Shown: positions 41,849 to 54,551 of the stretch, piece by piece
Numbering within the stretch: the stretch's first letter is position 1
How the letters are laid out: every line of letters starts with the position of its first letter
DNA from: Paragorgia papillata
Taxonomy: Eukaryota > Cnidaria > Anthozoa > Scleralcyonacea > Coralliidae
DNA: 64,000 nt
Assembly (NCBI GenBank): GCA_035771165.1
Contig: JAWNZC010000087.1
Coordinates: forward strand, 7,100,001 to 7,164,000
Direction of reading: 5' to 3'
The notes under the pieces: generated by a model
What the model was told of the DNA's origin: nothing
The model's database searches: none
Seen by the model: the letters and a program-made list of their open reading frames with translations, nothing else
Made by a program: the position numbers and the translations under genes

Positions 41849-43167
41849 CATGCGTGGACAACGTAGATTGGGACAAGAAAGAATTCATATACAGAGCCAT
41901 CATGACATTGCTTTAACTATATCTCGAACTATATGTATGTAATATATACATATTACACTTTAATATTTTAGTTATTGTTAATAAACTGTTTAGATGGTGT
42001 TCACAGATCTCACATAACAATATCTGAAGTCATTCATTTTAAAGGCCGCAATGTTTAGCATTATCAACAGCACTGCTCATGCTATATATTGTTCTGTTCT
42101 GGGGGAGAGGGTTGAGAGGGGTAGGGATTAAGGGAGGCAGGTACCCTCTCCTCCAGAACAGAACGCCTGCTATGGAGGCTACTTTTTGTCATGTGAATAA
42201 TACATGTTTGAACTCTTGTTTACTCTTCAATCAGACTTTTGTTTTTTAACTTTGTGGTAGCTGAAATTTTATTGAAAAGAGTCGAACAGTCTGATTTTGG
42301 CAGTAAATAACAGTATATTGTAGTCGGCTAACCAGACTGAACACATAATTTCTTTATGCAAGAAAATAATCTAAACTAATATCTAAACAAAAACATGTTG
42401 TGCTCTAACTCAAGACAGGGGAAAATTTGACAAAGATTGCCTACCAGGTGGTGGGTGCTCTGCAGTGGGGCTTATCGACACAAAAAAAATTGAAAATGTC
42501 AAATGCCCCTGGGTATGCCCTCCCTCACCCGGGTCGGTCAAAACATTGATTCAGTTTCAGATAATTTGGGATTATACAATTCCCTCGTTCAGTCGTTCTT
42601 AAAAATCACCTGATTAACTTCGTTACAACTAGTGATCACAAACAACGCCCATTGAGAATTTGAAACTTTGACTGCATGATAAAAAATCTGAAACAACCAG
42701 ATCTCAAAACACAATTTGTGAATAGACGATGAATAGTATAAACTAGTATTAAAATGCATTTACCATAGGATTGTGTTTATTTTGTATAAACTGGCACCAC
42801 AATAAACAATGCAAGTAAAAACAAGTAAACAACTGAGAAACAGTGAAATGTCTTTCAAATATTCAAAAACATCGATAAAATGGCAATAAAAGCTTCGTTC
42901 AAAAGAGACAACCACTGATCATCTGGAGACAACTCGGCCAAACCTTGGTTTCGCAATTATTAAACATGACTGTTCTCCGACGTCGTTCACTCCTTCAGTT
43001 TAAAGTTTCCAATTATTTTTAATACACCTTGATTCGCTGACAGTCCGACTACTCTGACATCTTTGTTTGAGACGACTGCTGTGTAGTGTGCCAAGAAATG
43101 GTTTAGCAAAGAGAAAGGCTAATTTGCGCTAAATTAGCATAATTTAGCTTTATTTCAAAAGTTAAAC
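41849..43167. other. Non-coding; one strong hairpin at 42,091-42,164
   Basis: GTTCTGTTCTGGGGGAGAGG (from 42,091) is complementary to CCTCTCCTCCAGAACAGAAC (to 42,164) apart from one base, around a purine-rich loop. Otherwise AT-rich sequence with no gene visible. Confidence 0.5.
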
Positions 43168-43545
43168 TGGTGTACCAAAACATTGAAATGGTGGTCATAC
43201 TGGTGTACCAAAACAATGAGATGGTGGCCATACTGGTGTACCAAAACATTGAGATGGTGGTCATAGTGGTGAACCAAAACAATGAGATGGTGGCCATACT
43301 GGTGTACCAAAATATTGATTTGGCGGCCATACTGGTCTGCCAAAACATTGAAATGCTGGCCATACTGGTGTACCAAAACATTGAAATGGTGGCCATACTG
43401 GTGTACCAAAATATTTAAGTGCTAGCCATACTGGTGTACCAAAACATTGAAATGGTGGCCATACTGGTGTACCAAAACATTGAGATGGTGGTCATACTGG
43501 TGAACCAAAACATTGAAATGGTTGGGCCATATTGGTGTACCCAAA
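43168..43545. repeat. 33-bp minisatellite, about 11 copies
   Basis: Units begin TGGTGTACCAAAACATTGAA and continue ATGGTGGCCATAC; the register is exact (43,168, 43,201, 43,234 ...). Because 33 is a multiple of three, open frames run through in several frames on both strands (for example 43,103-43,396 and 43,155-43,409 minus, 43,170-43,418 plus). None extends into flanking coding sequence, so I regard them as by-products. Confidence 0.95.
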
Positions 43546-46500
43546 CAATAACACGCACTTGATGAAAGTACAGTAATATATAAACTGTTTAATAACATCG
43601 AATTTTAGTGCAAGACATCATTACAATAATAAACAATACAAGCATAAATAAAGCAAAATACTGCTTACATACAGCATTTACAGACACAAGTCAGTTCAGC
43701 TAAATGACAACTTCGATGAAGATGTAAAACACAGCATGTTTACCTTTCACTTGCAAGTTGGCTTTATCAACTTTCTTTGTTCTTTGATTTACAGCACTTG
43801 AGCAACATTTTTCAGCACAATTAAATTAATAACACATGTATTAAAATTGATCGAGAACACATTGATCGAGAATTTTCGTATAAAGTTTGATCGAGTACTA
43901 CACATTTTCCGCGTACGGTTATCGAGATCGCGGACCAACCTAGGTCTACTATAGTATAAAAAGCATTGCGAGCGTGTTTATCATTAAAACACAAATTAAC
44001 TTCGAACAACACAACCAACAGCAGAAGCAAAAAACTCGCCACTCCTGCATGAAAATCCGCCATGATGAAACATCAGCATTTGAGCTGTGACGTCAGAAGT
44101 GCCGTATGGCGACACAAAAAAAAATAGGTACGCAATGTGACTACCGTTGTTAAGCACAGAAAGAGATATAGACTTAAGAAGCAATGCATGAAAATGTGTG
44201 AAAAGCACACAGACACACACAAAAAAATAGTTCAGTATTTTAAATCATTTTATACATGTATTGCTAATTTGAACATGGCACATACTATACATCTTTACTG
44301 GCTGTTTCCAAAACAGCATATATTCGCATCATAAACATGCCCCCAAGTTTTACATGAAGTGAACTTGTAAAATTCAGATTTTTGTATGAAGCCTGGATAG
44401 CTTATCTGCTAGAGAACCACTCTAGTGGTGCTTTGAACAACCTAATTTAACTTTTATCCACTGAACAACACTATCAGGTACATAACTATTCAGTGGATAA
44501 AATTTTATATTAGATTGTTCAAAGCATGATTAGTGCTGTTGTTTAGCTAGAACTTATCAACTAGATAAGCTATCTCATCTTTGTACAACTCACCCCAGAT
44601 CATATACATGTAGATTATTTTTGTGGAAACACCATGTAACATACAGTATTTATAGCATTTCAGCCTGTTGACTCAGGCCGAAAGCTTACCATTTACCAAA
44701 ACAACATTTTACCTGCCATAAATATGCTGTCAGTGGCATTCAAGTGTAATGCACATCACAAACATTTTGTGATTCTGCTAGTATTTTAAATAAGACATTA
44801 CGACAATACTCAGTAATGTAGTTTCAACAGATATATTTCTTCATTTCAAGGCTTTCAACATATTCAAGGCTTTAAGTTTCCCAACACTTCACAATAGCTT
44901 TTCAACAATTTATCAAAATATACAATTGGTGGCACTTAGACACCAGATTATAGAATATTTTAGTACTTTCACAAGAGTCAGACTTCTGGTGTATCTACTA
45001 TTCTGTGGTCAGACCAACATTGCAATTCTGGTGTGCACAAACTTTGGTTTCTTAATTTCATTATACAAGATATTGAACAACACCTAAAACAAGTAAACAA
45101 AGCACCAAGTCAAGGTTTTGTAAAACAGCCAATATATTTTGTCCGCATAAATTTCTTATATACATGTATATAGTGTAAATACAGGGCACTGTGATATATA
45201 CTTCTCAAACTCATTAATAATTCATAAACCAAACACATAGGAAAATCATTAGTGAGACAAAGGTTTGATATGTGATCAAACACTTGGATAGATCATAGTT
45301 AATTAAAATATACATGGTTTGGAAACCTGTTAAACTTCAAAGCGGTTAACAATCAAGTTACGATTCATGTTGAAAGGTACATGAAGATGCAAAATCCTTT
45401 GTTTTAGGTTTATTAATATTTAAACAGTATGGTTGAGTGATTGAACCCAAACGTTGCTATTGGATGATTGCTTCATTAAACAGAAAACACAATATGTTCA
45501 GTAACCGTGAAAGTGTAAAAATTTCCAAACCTGAACAAAAACAAAAAACAATGACTTTTGTTGAGCTTCCAAACCATGTATATTTTCTATTAACTACGGA
45601 TAGATTAAGGCAACTTTGACCTCAAACTTATCTTAAAATACTAATTCATTTGACAACTGATTTATTTCCTGATTTGTTTGATCTTGAAACACTCAAAAGT
45701 TGTGTTTGATCTAATATCAAAACACCTAACTCAAAGTTGGTTAAAACACATTTCTCACTCTTAATAGTGTATGATATATACATGTACTGTACATGCAGTA
45801 TAAACATGAGTGATGAATCACTGACCAGTGAGCACAACACACAATTCAACCAAAATTAAACTTAAATTCATAAAGCGATTTTATCATTAATACTGACAAT
45901 TTCTTCGATAAAAGAAGAGCTTTAAAACAGGACACAGTTGAAGGCCCAACTTCTAGGGAACTTTGTAAGCTGAATATTTCTGGCTTTGAGATCCGATCAA
46001 GTATTTATAGATTTTGTATATAGTATATAAGATAAACAACGTCACAGTTTTGAAACTATTTCTTACCTTGTATAAACTGATCAATGACAGAAACCGCTCC
46101 AAGAAGAAAAGATTTGCAAAGTAATATATTAACACTTTTCAAAAATCAAACTGTGATTCACTTTAGTTTATTCCCCACGAGGCCACGAAAACAACTCGAG
46201 TACTTCCCGAATACCTGGCGATCAATGGCGATCTTCTCCACTATATACCGATCGTGTCGAATATCTGGCGATGACTGCGCGAGTATGACGTAATGAGGTC
46301 CAAGCCAAGCACTCACTCACTCACTCACAGGCACTGATCTCAAATAATATACTCATTATACTGGATAGAGCATCCGGTGTTCTCAGTGAAGTCGGAATAG
46401 ATTAGCGGCGACCATTTCCGGTGGGACCCACTTGGGTCCCATACAATATGGCGTAAATAGGAGTGGAAGCAGTTGAACGGCGTTTTTCGCCAAATTCTGG

Positions 46501-46909
46501 GATGTTACGAAGAGTTACCACCGAATTGAGGTTTGTAATCTTATTTTAAGTAATAGTTTAGTGTTTTGAACTATTTTTTTGTTTAGAAAGTGGTTTTCTT
46601 TACAAAATACGCTTGCCTGTTTATTTGCTTCAGAGCTAGCAAGTAGCAAAGTCGGTAAACAAATGCCTGGAAGTGACTGCCTGTGTATTTGTTTCTTTCT
46701 TGTAACGCGTATTATTTGATGATTTACGATGATGTGTTAACTTTTGATTTATTTCATGCCGATTAAACCCCAAGAAGTCATAACTGTGTCTGTTTAAACT
46801 AATAAACTTACCCGCTGTTGATACTGTTCACATGAAATATTCGAACTTTATAGTTTTGTCGAATTTGGGCTAATGTTCAACCAGTTCAGATGGTTTTATT
46901 ATGGTTACA
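43546..46909. other. Non-coding, with a foldback and Penelope 3'-tail remnant
   Basis: 44,390-44,580 is a foldback with arms of 75-80 bp (GATAGCTTATC at both ends, TTTATCCACTGAA inside). About 44,620-44,690 resembles the complement of the A/B/C Penelope 3' tail (TTTGTGGAAACACCA, GCCTGTTGACTCAGGC). About 44,980-45,015 carries a decayed terminus of the long-inverted-repeat element (CAGACTTCTGGTG ... TATTCTGTGG). 45,330-45,500 is the repeat shared with 10,520-10,690. 46,426-46,443 is a short palindrome (GGGACCCACTTGGGTCCC) 790 bp upstream of the SAMD3-like start. Small open frames have no recognisable domain. Confidence 0.5.
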
Positions 46910-47110
46910 CTACTCTCTTAATTTTAATTAAAGATTGAAAATTTCAATCTTTGAAGCGATTGAAATATTTTTCAGTCTAAAAGATTGATTTTAGATTGAA
47001 AAATTGCGCCAATTTCAAAATCAAATCCAATTTTGATTGAAAAAGTCAATCAACTGGAGTGATTGAAACAAAAATCAATCGATCGGGAGATTGAATATAG
47101 CGAGCCAATC
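46910..47110. repeat. Left subterminal GATTGAAA/TTTCAATC array
   Basis: At least ten copies of GATTGAAA or TTTCAATC and variants within 200 bp, in both orientations, many forming overlapping palindromes such as GATTGAAAATTTCAATC. Confidence 0.85.
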
Positions 47111-47580
47111 ACATTGTACAATATTCGCGCGCTATCCAGTATCCGAAGTACTTCTGAAGAACTGAAGAGGAAGGAGGACATCTTTAATATAAGCCGAGTT
47201 TAGAATAGTTTTGTTGTTTAACTGCCTATAATCATGTCCGAAACCCTGCGGGAATTGCTGGAAGAGAAAGGATTTCGGGAGGAAGTGATTTCGACGTTGG
47301 AAGGTTTGTATTCATTTTATTTTATTTCTGTTTTCGGTCCATCATGAAAATGCTTATAGCTTATGTTCAACAATAAACTGTAAACTCCGAAGACTAAAAC
47401 CATCATTGCCATACCATTCGCATTGTTTCTTGCTATATACCGAACCCTTGTGGACCTACTTTTTGCTTTTTCAAAGTTTCCTCGTAGAACAAGAAGTATT
47501 ACAGGATTTACACCAAACTGTTTAAAATAGTTCCCAAATTATAAAACTAGTAAAAATTCGCCACTGCCACTGGCGTCTTC

Positions 47581-47935
47581 ATGGACGGTGGCATGTTTCC
47601 CCCGATATAGGGAACTTTCCTTGTACTGGAAAGTAATTTGAAACGTGAAAAAATGAACGAAATTATATATTTTTACTTTTGAAACTGCTAACTTTTCGGT
47701 TTGTCCGGAGGAGATATGTCTTTATGTCTGTCAAAAAAAATTGCATTTACAAAAATTTTCTGAAAAATCGTATCTTACTCATGGACGGTGGCAGGCCTTC
47801 CCCGATTTAGGGAACTTGCCTTGCACTGGAAAGGCATTAGAAACAGTGAAAAAATGAACGAAATTATATATTTTTACTTTTGAAACTGCTAACTTTACCG
47901 TATGTCTGGATGAGATTGAGATATTACAAAAAAAA
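47581..47935. repeat. Tandem duplication, period 200 bp
   Basis: ATGGACGGTGGCA starts at 47,581 and again at exactly 47,781, followed in both by CCCGAT.TAGGGAACTT and by GAACGAAATTATATATTTTT. Two units inside the first intron of the SAMD3-like gene. Confidence 0.85.
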
Positions 47936-48984
47936 ATCGTATCTGACCGGACTTTGAACTAGTTTGACAGCGACGTTTTTCCCATACACCACAAGGTGAT
48001 AAACAACTCTATTAATAGGGGACGGATATTACAGTATTTCGTGTTTAATATAACGTCGTAATCTCTTGAAACCCGAAACACCGTTTGGCCTTTGCTATGC
48101 CTAGATTTGATAAATATTGAAATAGAAATATATTTTATATTAAAAGTTTCCTTGCAGACAATAACTTCTGTTGTGATAATAATGACAATCTGAGCGATCC
48201 GTTTTTGTTCAGAACATTTGGTTTTAATAAAGCAAACACGAGTTTGGATGCAAATATTTTGATGAATTTTTAATTTTTATCAGTGTTCTGACGGCCATTC
48301 TCATACAGGAAACCGAGAGGCGAGAACCGACCCTTCTGAAAACTTTATATTACTTTCGATTTATTAAAGAAAGCTAATAATAGCTAACAATTAACAAGGC
48401 ATCGAAGGCTTCATTGGTGAGTCAATTGTTCTTTTTATAGTTTTAATATCACTGTCTGCATGCAGTAAAAAATGTACACTTGACCCAGGGTTTGTTTAAA
48501 GACGATCTTGGGCATGATACTGTATATCTTGCCACCAGTCGCCTGTATAATTACAGTATATGAATATTTTCATTTAGTGTTGGCTGTCACCTTGTTGTAT
48601 TATTAATTTGATAGCAAAGACAGAGGACTAGTACAGGTATGGCAGTGGTTTATAACAGTGTAATATTAATTAAAAGCTCATAATCATCAGCAATATGGTA
48701 GACACCTGTACTGTATATTATAATTTATAAATTATATCTATTAAGCCAGTTGTCCATCAACTCCATGTCTGAGATTTATTTTTAATCATATACATGTATT
48801 CATTGCAATGTAATAGTGTGTATATAATATGCTATGAATACAATATATATTATATCCCCTATTGGACTTTAAAACTTTTCTTCCTCTCTCTCAGCGAAGA
48901 AATAAGGAAAAGAAGGCTCTGCTCGCATGGTAACTTTAATGTGAATGCTTTAATTCATTTTTGAGGCAATTGTTCATCACTGAC

Positions 48985-49150
48985 TAAGGGTGCTTTCCAA
49001 TTGACAAGGTTAGACCAATCAGTCCGGCCAGAATGGACTTGCTTTTGATTAGGACCAAATTTTCCAGTCAGACCATCCCAGGTCTCAAACAAATCGTTTT
49101 CCATTTAACCGGACTGACCGGTCTAACCGTGTAAATGGAAAGCCCCCTAA
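48985..49150. mobile_element. Small MITE, about 165 bp
   Basis: Left AGGGTGCTTTCCAATT and GGTTAGACC..TCAGTCCGG are matched in inverted order by CCGGACTGACCGGTCTAACC and ATGGAAAGCCCCCT. No coding content. Target duplication not resolved. Within the intron of the SAMD3-like gene. Confidence 0.7.
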
Positions 49151-50143
49151 GACAGTATTAAAGTTGGCACAGTAAAAATCAAATACAAAACAACTTGATG
49201 TACACAAATTGAGGATTCAAATCGTTCTATATGCACTAACACAGTTGATCAAGGCGTTCCCCCAGGTTGATTATATTTTTTAAGATAAATTATAAGGATC
49301 GAGTAGCCTTTTCAAGGTGGGGGACAAGAGGAAATTCTTCTCCCTCTAGCCCCAGATGATAATGGTGTGAGGTGAATAGAATATTTCAGTGTCAAAATAC
49401 ATGATATTTGATTTTCCTAGTCTTTTACATTTTATTTCAAATTTGATTATATTAATTTTAGCTTATCTGAAGTACAGGTACACTATAGCTACCACACTAG
49501 CTGATACATGTAATTATACTGCCTGTCTAATAATTTGAGTAAGTAGTAAGTACCATCTAATTTTAGTACCATCTAATAATTTAAGAGATGCAATGACACT
49601 CATGCTTCTTCACTCCCCTTAATTTGTTCCTGGGAGAGGCAGGGGCGAAAATAGCCCTCTTTTGTTAGGGGGGTGTTGGGTAGAATTGCCCTGCTAAAAA
49701 TTTATAGTGCCCTGCAGCTCCATAGGTAAAATTCACTGAAATGTATATATGGAAGCCCTGGCCAATTAATCGGGGTTTCTTGTACTTTTTGGGGTTGTCA
49801 CTCCCCCTACAGCTTGAGTTTCACCCCTAGGGAGAGGGACTTAACAGTGCACCTTAAATCTATCAGTATGCTGATCAATGCAAACTAATAAAGCCATTTC
49901 CTAGAAGTCATCTCCCCTAGAATATAACTTTCTCAAAGAGACTGACCCTCAACTTATCGTAGCTATGAATAATTTTGCTGCCTGTTTAAGACTTTACATA
50001 GTACAGAAGGTATATACTACTCAAATCAGTAGAGCGAGGTTCAGGTCCAACATAATTTTGTATTGCCATTTATATATATATTATAATTATTATGTGCTTG
50101 ATATGTCATAGTTATATATACAGTATATCTACTTTATTTATAT

Positions 50144-50335
50144 AGTAAGGTTAGATATACTGCCGAAACAGAGAACGTAGGAATCTAACGTTTCGAGCGA
50201 AGGCCCTTCTGAATAGTGCCAAAACAGAGAGTGAGTGAACATAGGAATCTAACGTTTCGAGTGAAGAGAAGGGCATTCGCTCGAAACGTTAGATTCCTAC
50301 GTTCTCTGTTTCGGCAGTATATCTAACCTTACTAT
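50144..50335. repeat. Foldback with Penelope/hammerhead-tail-like arms
   Basis: Arms of about 65 bp: TAGTAAGGTTAGATATACTG ... TCTAACGTTTCGAGCGAAGG on the left and its complement on the right. The inner GAAGGGC..CGCTCGAAACGTT resembles the GAAAC side of a hammerhead as found in Penelope tails, but no CUGAUGA box remains. It stands directly upstream of an exon of the SAMD3-like gene. Confidence 0.65.
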
Positions 50336-51844
50336 ATTTTGATTGTCGATTCTACACTGCCTACACAGCACGCTACTTTTATTTTACTTTATTTATACTT
50401 TATTTATAGATCAATTTGGAGTTTCAGATCCTCTTTCCAAACGAGTGCGACAACTTTCTAACAAAATGGAGCATGTATTTCAGAGAACATATTATTTCTT
50501 TGGGTAAGCAGGATTATCCAGCTGCTGTCCAGCAACTGATAAGCAAATACCAAGGAAATGGTAAGTCTTTTTTTGGAAAGTTTGACGATATAATGTTGCA
50601 ATGTTATTTTAATATATCTCATCTCATATGGCTGCATGGCGTGTATCCAGAACCACTTGATTCATTGCAACCAAGCTCTTAGGGCATAATTCTCTAGGCC
50701 TAGGGCTACATGGCAGGTGTATGGCCACATTGGTGCAGAGTATAAATTGCAGATGAAAAAAACTTTAAAATTAGAATGATTTCCAGCTTTTTTTGCATTT
50801 TATTCTATCACTCTTGTATTCTACTGTCTTTTCGCTAAATATGGAGGCACATGCAGAGCTTGCACATAACTTACAGATCGAACTTGTCTTTTTCTTTGTC
50901 GTGGTCCTCGTTGTTGTTATTGTTGTAATTTGAGAACTTATATGGGAAGATATACCTATGAATAATTGTTCGTTTATGGTTGTAATATAGGTATATAGAT
51001 GACCTTTGTGCATTATATGTGCTTGTCTTTCTGCTCCACCGATCAAGCAACAGAAAGAAGGATTTTGCAGTGACGAGGAATGGAGTTATTTCCTATCTTT
51101 TACAGAATGTTCCAGTAAGTAATAACGATCAATCAAACCTACTTGCAATAATTTCAGGTGTTTGCGTCACTCATACATAACGCTAGAGCCCCGCGGATCC
51201 TAAGCTGATGACAGCCTTATCAAAAGGAGAACGAAGGGGACACAATTGGGAGGGGTTTAATTAGAAAAAGTGGATGAGGTGCCTTAATTCGCCATTGATA
51301 GATGATCGCGAGTATGTATATATTATATAAAGGCCTTTCTAGACGGTACGATTGTGTAAACGATTCACCGCCAATTGTGTAAATGATGTTTTTCGACATC
51401 CACCATCGAATCACGAACAAGAATTGTTCACAAAGTTCCATACGCCAGAATGACAATCGTATATACAATCGTATATATCGTGTAGATAGGCCTTAAAGTG
51501 AATCACGTTGACAAATATCTTGTGAATTATACCCAAGAATCCTCATGCAGGGTATCACTACTAATAGTATAGATCACTATTTTTATTTTTAGTGTGGCAC
51601 TGATGTCGAAGCAGAGATACAGAAGAAAGATGAGTGATTCACCCAACCATATCTTCTCTCAACTGGCGCTGACCATGATCCAGACCAGTATTTTCTGGGT
51701 TTGGATCGTATGGCTATCCCCTGTGGTCAGCAACTAGTGCAAAGCGTGGACATGCTTTTTAAAGCGCACTATGTTTTCAACGTTCATTACGCCCCACCCT
51801 TGCACCAATTTTGGGAATTTGTTGCCTCAATGGTTTATGTATAG

Positions 51845-53229
51845 GATAAATACCGAGAACGGAAGCTTAAAGCCGACGTTCGAGGTATTTATCCGACTTA
51901 AAACACGATCAAGTCGGTTTTCTGGTTTTCTTTTTATTGTAACGCTGGTAGCGCCCACATACGGGAAGGAGAGCAAGGGTTTGCTTTTCGCTCCACGTGG
52001 TTTACGACAGGAAGGCAAACCAATGAAAATCATCAAAATCTGTTGGTTGAGTCAGCAATTTATTACACTGAACGTTGAGCATAAAATGTGGGGATTGATA
52101 CTGCATCAATACGCATGCCCAATGCTGTAATGAAAGATTTGGTACTAATTATTCATACTAATTATTCAAACAGACTTGTAGAAGTCTGTGTATGTGTTCA
52201 ATGAACCTTTACGTACTTCTCAAGTAGTTTAATAAACTATTATTCAAAGCTTGCTTTGGAGTCTTATTATTTCATAAAATCCCGTTAACATTTGACATAA
52301 CAATGTCCTTCGATACTCGATAAATGCTATCTTTTAGAAAACCTTCTTCAATCGTGTTTTAAGGGGTAATAAATCCTTCCCAAACAAAACCATCAGTGAG
52401 AGCACTTGCCTCTGCATGCATGAGAGCACTTGGCTCTGCATGAGACGTGAAACGTTCTTATATTAATATAATATACTTATAATGAACTTATATAACATTA
52501 TATATCTTATATATACATACTTACATGTATATAGCGAGCATTAAAAGTATTGCACATAGTTGCAGCTTTTAATTGTTATTTTTAAATTGTAAGTGCATGG
52601 GTTTTTATCCAAACCAGGCTCATTTTCCCTTAATTCTGGCATGTATATATATACATAGTAAATATATACTATGTTCAATGTGTGTCTCTATATACTTGCT
52701 CGCTTGAAAGTCTTTTGAGGCGCTTGATCCCTCCAATGAGCTGCAACGTTTGATTGCCCAGCATTGGTGCGCATCCACACCATAGTACTCTTGCATATCG
52801 CGACTTGTTTAGGCATTATGCCTGGTCCCTCAATTGTTGGATGTCAGGTGGCTCTAGCACACAGATGCATTTAGGCCACCGCCAGTCGACCGGTTGCATG
52901 TTGTACGCTATAGGGCATGTGGATGTTAGCATGTGGTGAGAGAGCCAGCTAAAGCAAGTAGAGTCATTGAAACACATTTTTGATCAACAATATTGCGTGT
53001 TATTTATAAAGAAAACAAATTAAAGCAAAAGAAAAGAAATTAATCTTTTAGCTATGGTCATGCATAAAACCTATTAATTAAACCAGTACAGTACATGCAG
53101 CTACAATTAACTACATATGTATATTTTGAGAATATAAATGTGAGGTTTATTTGTTGGATATACAATTGTTTAATGTTGTTTAATTAAAACCAAAATTATT
53201 TATGAAGTGTTTTACTTTTTCTTTCAATC
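51845..53229. other. Non-coding downstream of the SAMD3-like gene
   Basis: Contains an inverted GATAAATACCGAGAACG / CGAGGTATTTATC pair (51,845-51,897) and TATATA-rich tracts (52,440-52,700). Two overlapping frames on opposite strands at 51,771-52,130 have no recognisable domain. No other gene is visible. Confidence 0.4.
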
Positions 53230-53692
53230 TAGGTATTGGATTGAGAAAGAATCATTCCTATTCGCGATTGAAAAAGTCAGTCTGTTAGATTGGTAATGCC
53301 AGTCTAATAGATTGAAAATTTCAATTTAATTTAGATTGAAAATTTTCAATCTAAAAAAAGAGTGCTTTTCAATCGGAGTAGTTTGGTCCTGCATACCAAA
53401 CTAGACAAGATTGAAAAACGATTGAGAATTTTATCCGATTGGAAAATAATCAACCTATTGGAGTGGGAAAATTTCAATCTAAACAAAGATTGATTTTCAA
53501 TTTACTCTAAATTCCAGTCGAACTACGATTGAAAATCGATTGAAAAATCAATCGTTTTAGATTGGTTTGTTGTTCAATCGAGCAAAAGAGTGACTTTCAA
53601 TCGAAAAGGTTTGGTCCTGCAAACCAGTCTGAGAAAGATTGAAATTTCAATCGATTAGACTGAAATTTCAATCGTTCGAATTAAGAGAGTAC
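53230..53692. repeat. Right subterminal GATTGAAA/TTTCAATC array
   Basis: About twenty copies of GATTGAAA/TTTCAATC and variants in both orientations, plus two copies of GGTTTGGTCCTGC-like sequence. Ends in TTAAGAGAGTA. Confidence 0.85.
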
Positions 53693-54540
53693 AGTATGTA
53701 TTTAGCCCAAGCCCTTGTCCCTTGACAGTATTTCATTTTGTCTACAGTATATCTCAAACAAAATATGTACATACTGTATAACATTTTGAGTTAGGTAGTT
53801 TATTATGGTTAGAGAGCATCTTACTGGCCATTAAGAAGTTACACCCAAGTTTGATTCCTACTCGATCAATGCAGTTTTACTGTGCATTTAGCAGATTAAA
53901 ATTTTATCTAGTTTGCTGAAAGCAAGAAAAGTCTTTCCAGTTACATGCATCCAGGATTACTGTAGATCTAAGGATGTTACTCTCTGCAATCTGGGTTTAA
54001 CTCCTACTTGATGCACTACTTATCAGATTAAAATTTCACCTTGGATGTACATTAGAGGAGTGCTTCTAGTTTGACTCTACCAAACACCAGAGATTTCTTC
54101 TGGGTACTCCGGTTTCCTCCTGTAGTAACACTGACCAATGAGGGATGACTCTTGCTGGACCTCTAGGAAGAACAGTTTAGATATGACTGATAGAGTTATC
54201 AGTATCCAGTATAAATAAAGTTAGTTTACTTCAGTTTTCTTTTGTAGTAACATTGACCAATGAGGGGTGACTCTTACTAGATCTCTAGGAAGGACAGTTT
54301 AGATATGACTGATAAGGTTATCCAGTGTAAAGACTGTTTAACTGTTACAGTAGTTTAGTTCAGTTTCCTTTGGATGCATGTGACTTGAGTACTTCCAGTT
54401 TGACTCTACCAAACAGCACAGGTTCCCTCCGGTTTCCTCCTGTAGTAACATTGGTCCTTAGATAAAGTTATGGTATATCCAGTGTAAATACAGTTACCTG
54501 TAGTTTACTTTCCTTTTTTGTTTAGATTAGTTTTGTTTTG
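53693..54540. repeat. Degenerate repeat with CCTCCTGTAGTAACA units
   Basis: TGTAGTAACACTGACCAATG recurs at about 54,121, 54,243 and (shortened) 54,441, each preceded by TTTCYT(C)C and followed by CAGTTTAGATATGACTGATA in the first two. A tandem, partly duplicated dispersed repeat. No gene. Confidence 0.65.
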
Positions 54541-54551
54541 ATTCTTACTGA

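Larger units (their letters stand above)
47234..51844 (+). pseudogene. SAMD3-like (SAM domain, uncharacterised family) gene with in-frame stop
   Basis: Exon 1 (47,234-47,303) encodes MSETLRELLEEKGFREEVIS, the start of a sterile alpha motif, and ends at a GT donor (phase 1). An internal exon (50,410-50,560) has FPNECDNFLTKWSMYFREHI and AAVQQLISKY, the pattern seen in SAMD3-like proteins. A 67-nt exon (51,048-51,114) ends LQNVP in phase 0. The last exon (51,593-51,844, phase 0) reads TQPYLLSTGADHDPDQYFLG, RMAIPC and DMLFKAHYVFNVHYAPPLHQ before a stop. It aligns residue by residue with the minus-strand paralog. A TGA at 51,635-51,637 interrupts the last exon and exon phases between the second and third pieces do not match, so an exon is missing or the gene is dead. 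Molecular function of the family is unknown to me. Confidence 0.7.
46910..53692. mobile_element. Candidate large inverted-repeat element enclosing a SAMD3-like gene
   Basis: The left boundary reads TACTCTCTTAATTTTAA and the right TTCGAATTAAGAGAGTA, i.e. inverted termini CTCTCTTAATT next to TA on both sides. Just inside each lie dense arrays of GATTGAAA and TTTCAATC in both orientations (46,925-47,110 and 53,230-53,690). Such subterminal arrays usually are transposase-binding sites. The 6.8 kb between them contain every visible exon of the plus-strand SAMD3-like gene and no recognisable transposase. Alternatives are two independent copies of a small MITE in opposite orientation, or an old intron-rich locus flanked by chance. 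Confidence 0.45.

Noticed and set aside
43103..43409. Repeat-protein genes on both strands of the minisatellite
   Set aside because: Open frames in several frames follow from a 33-bp period without stops. There are no flanking exons.
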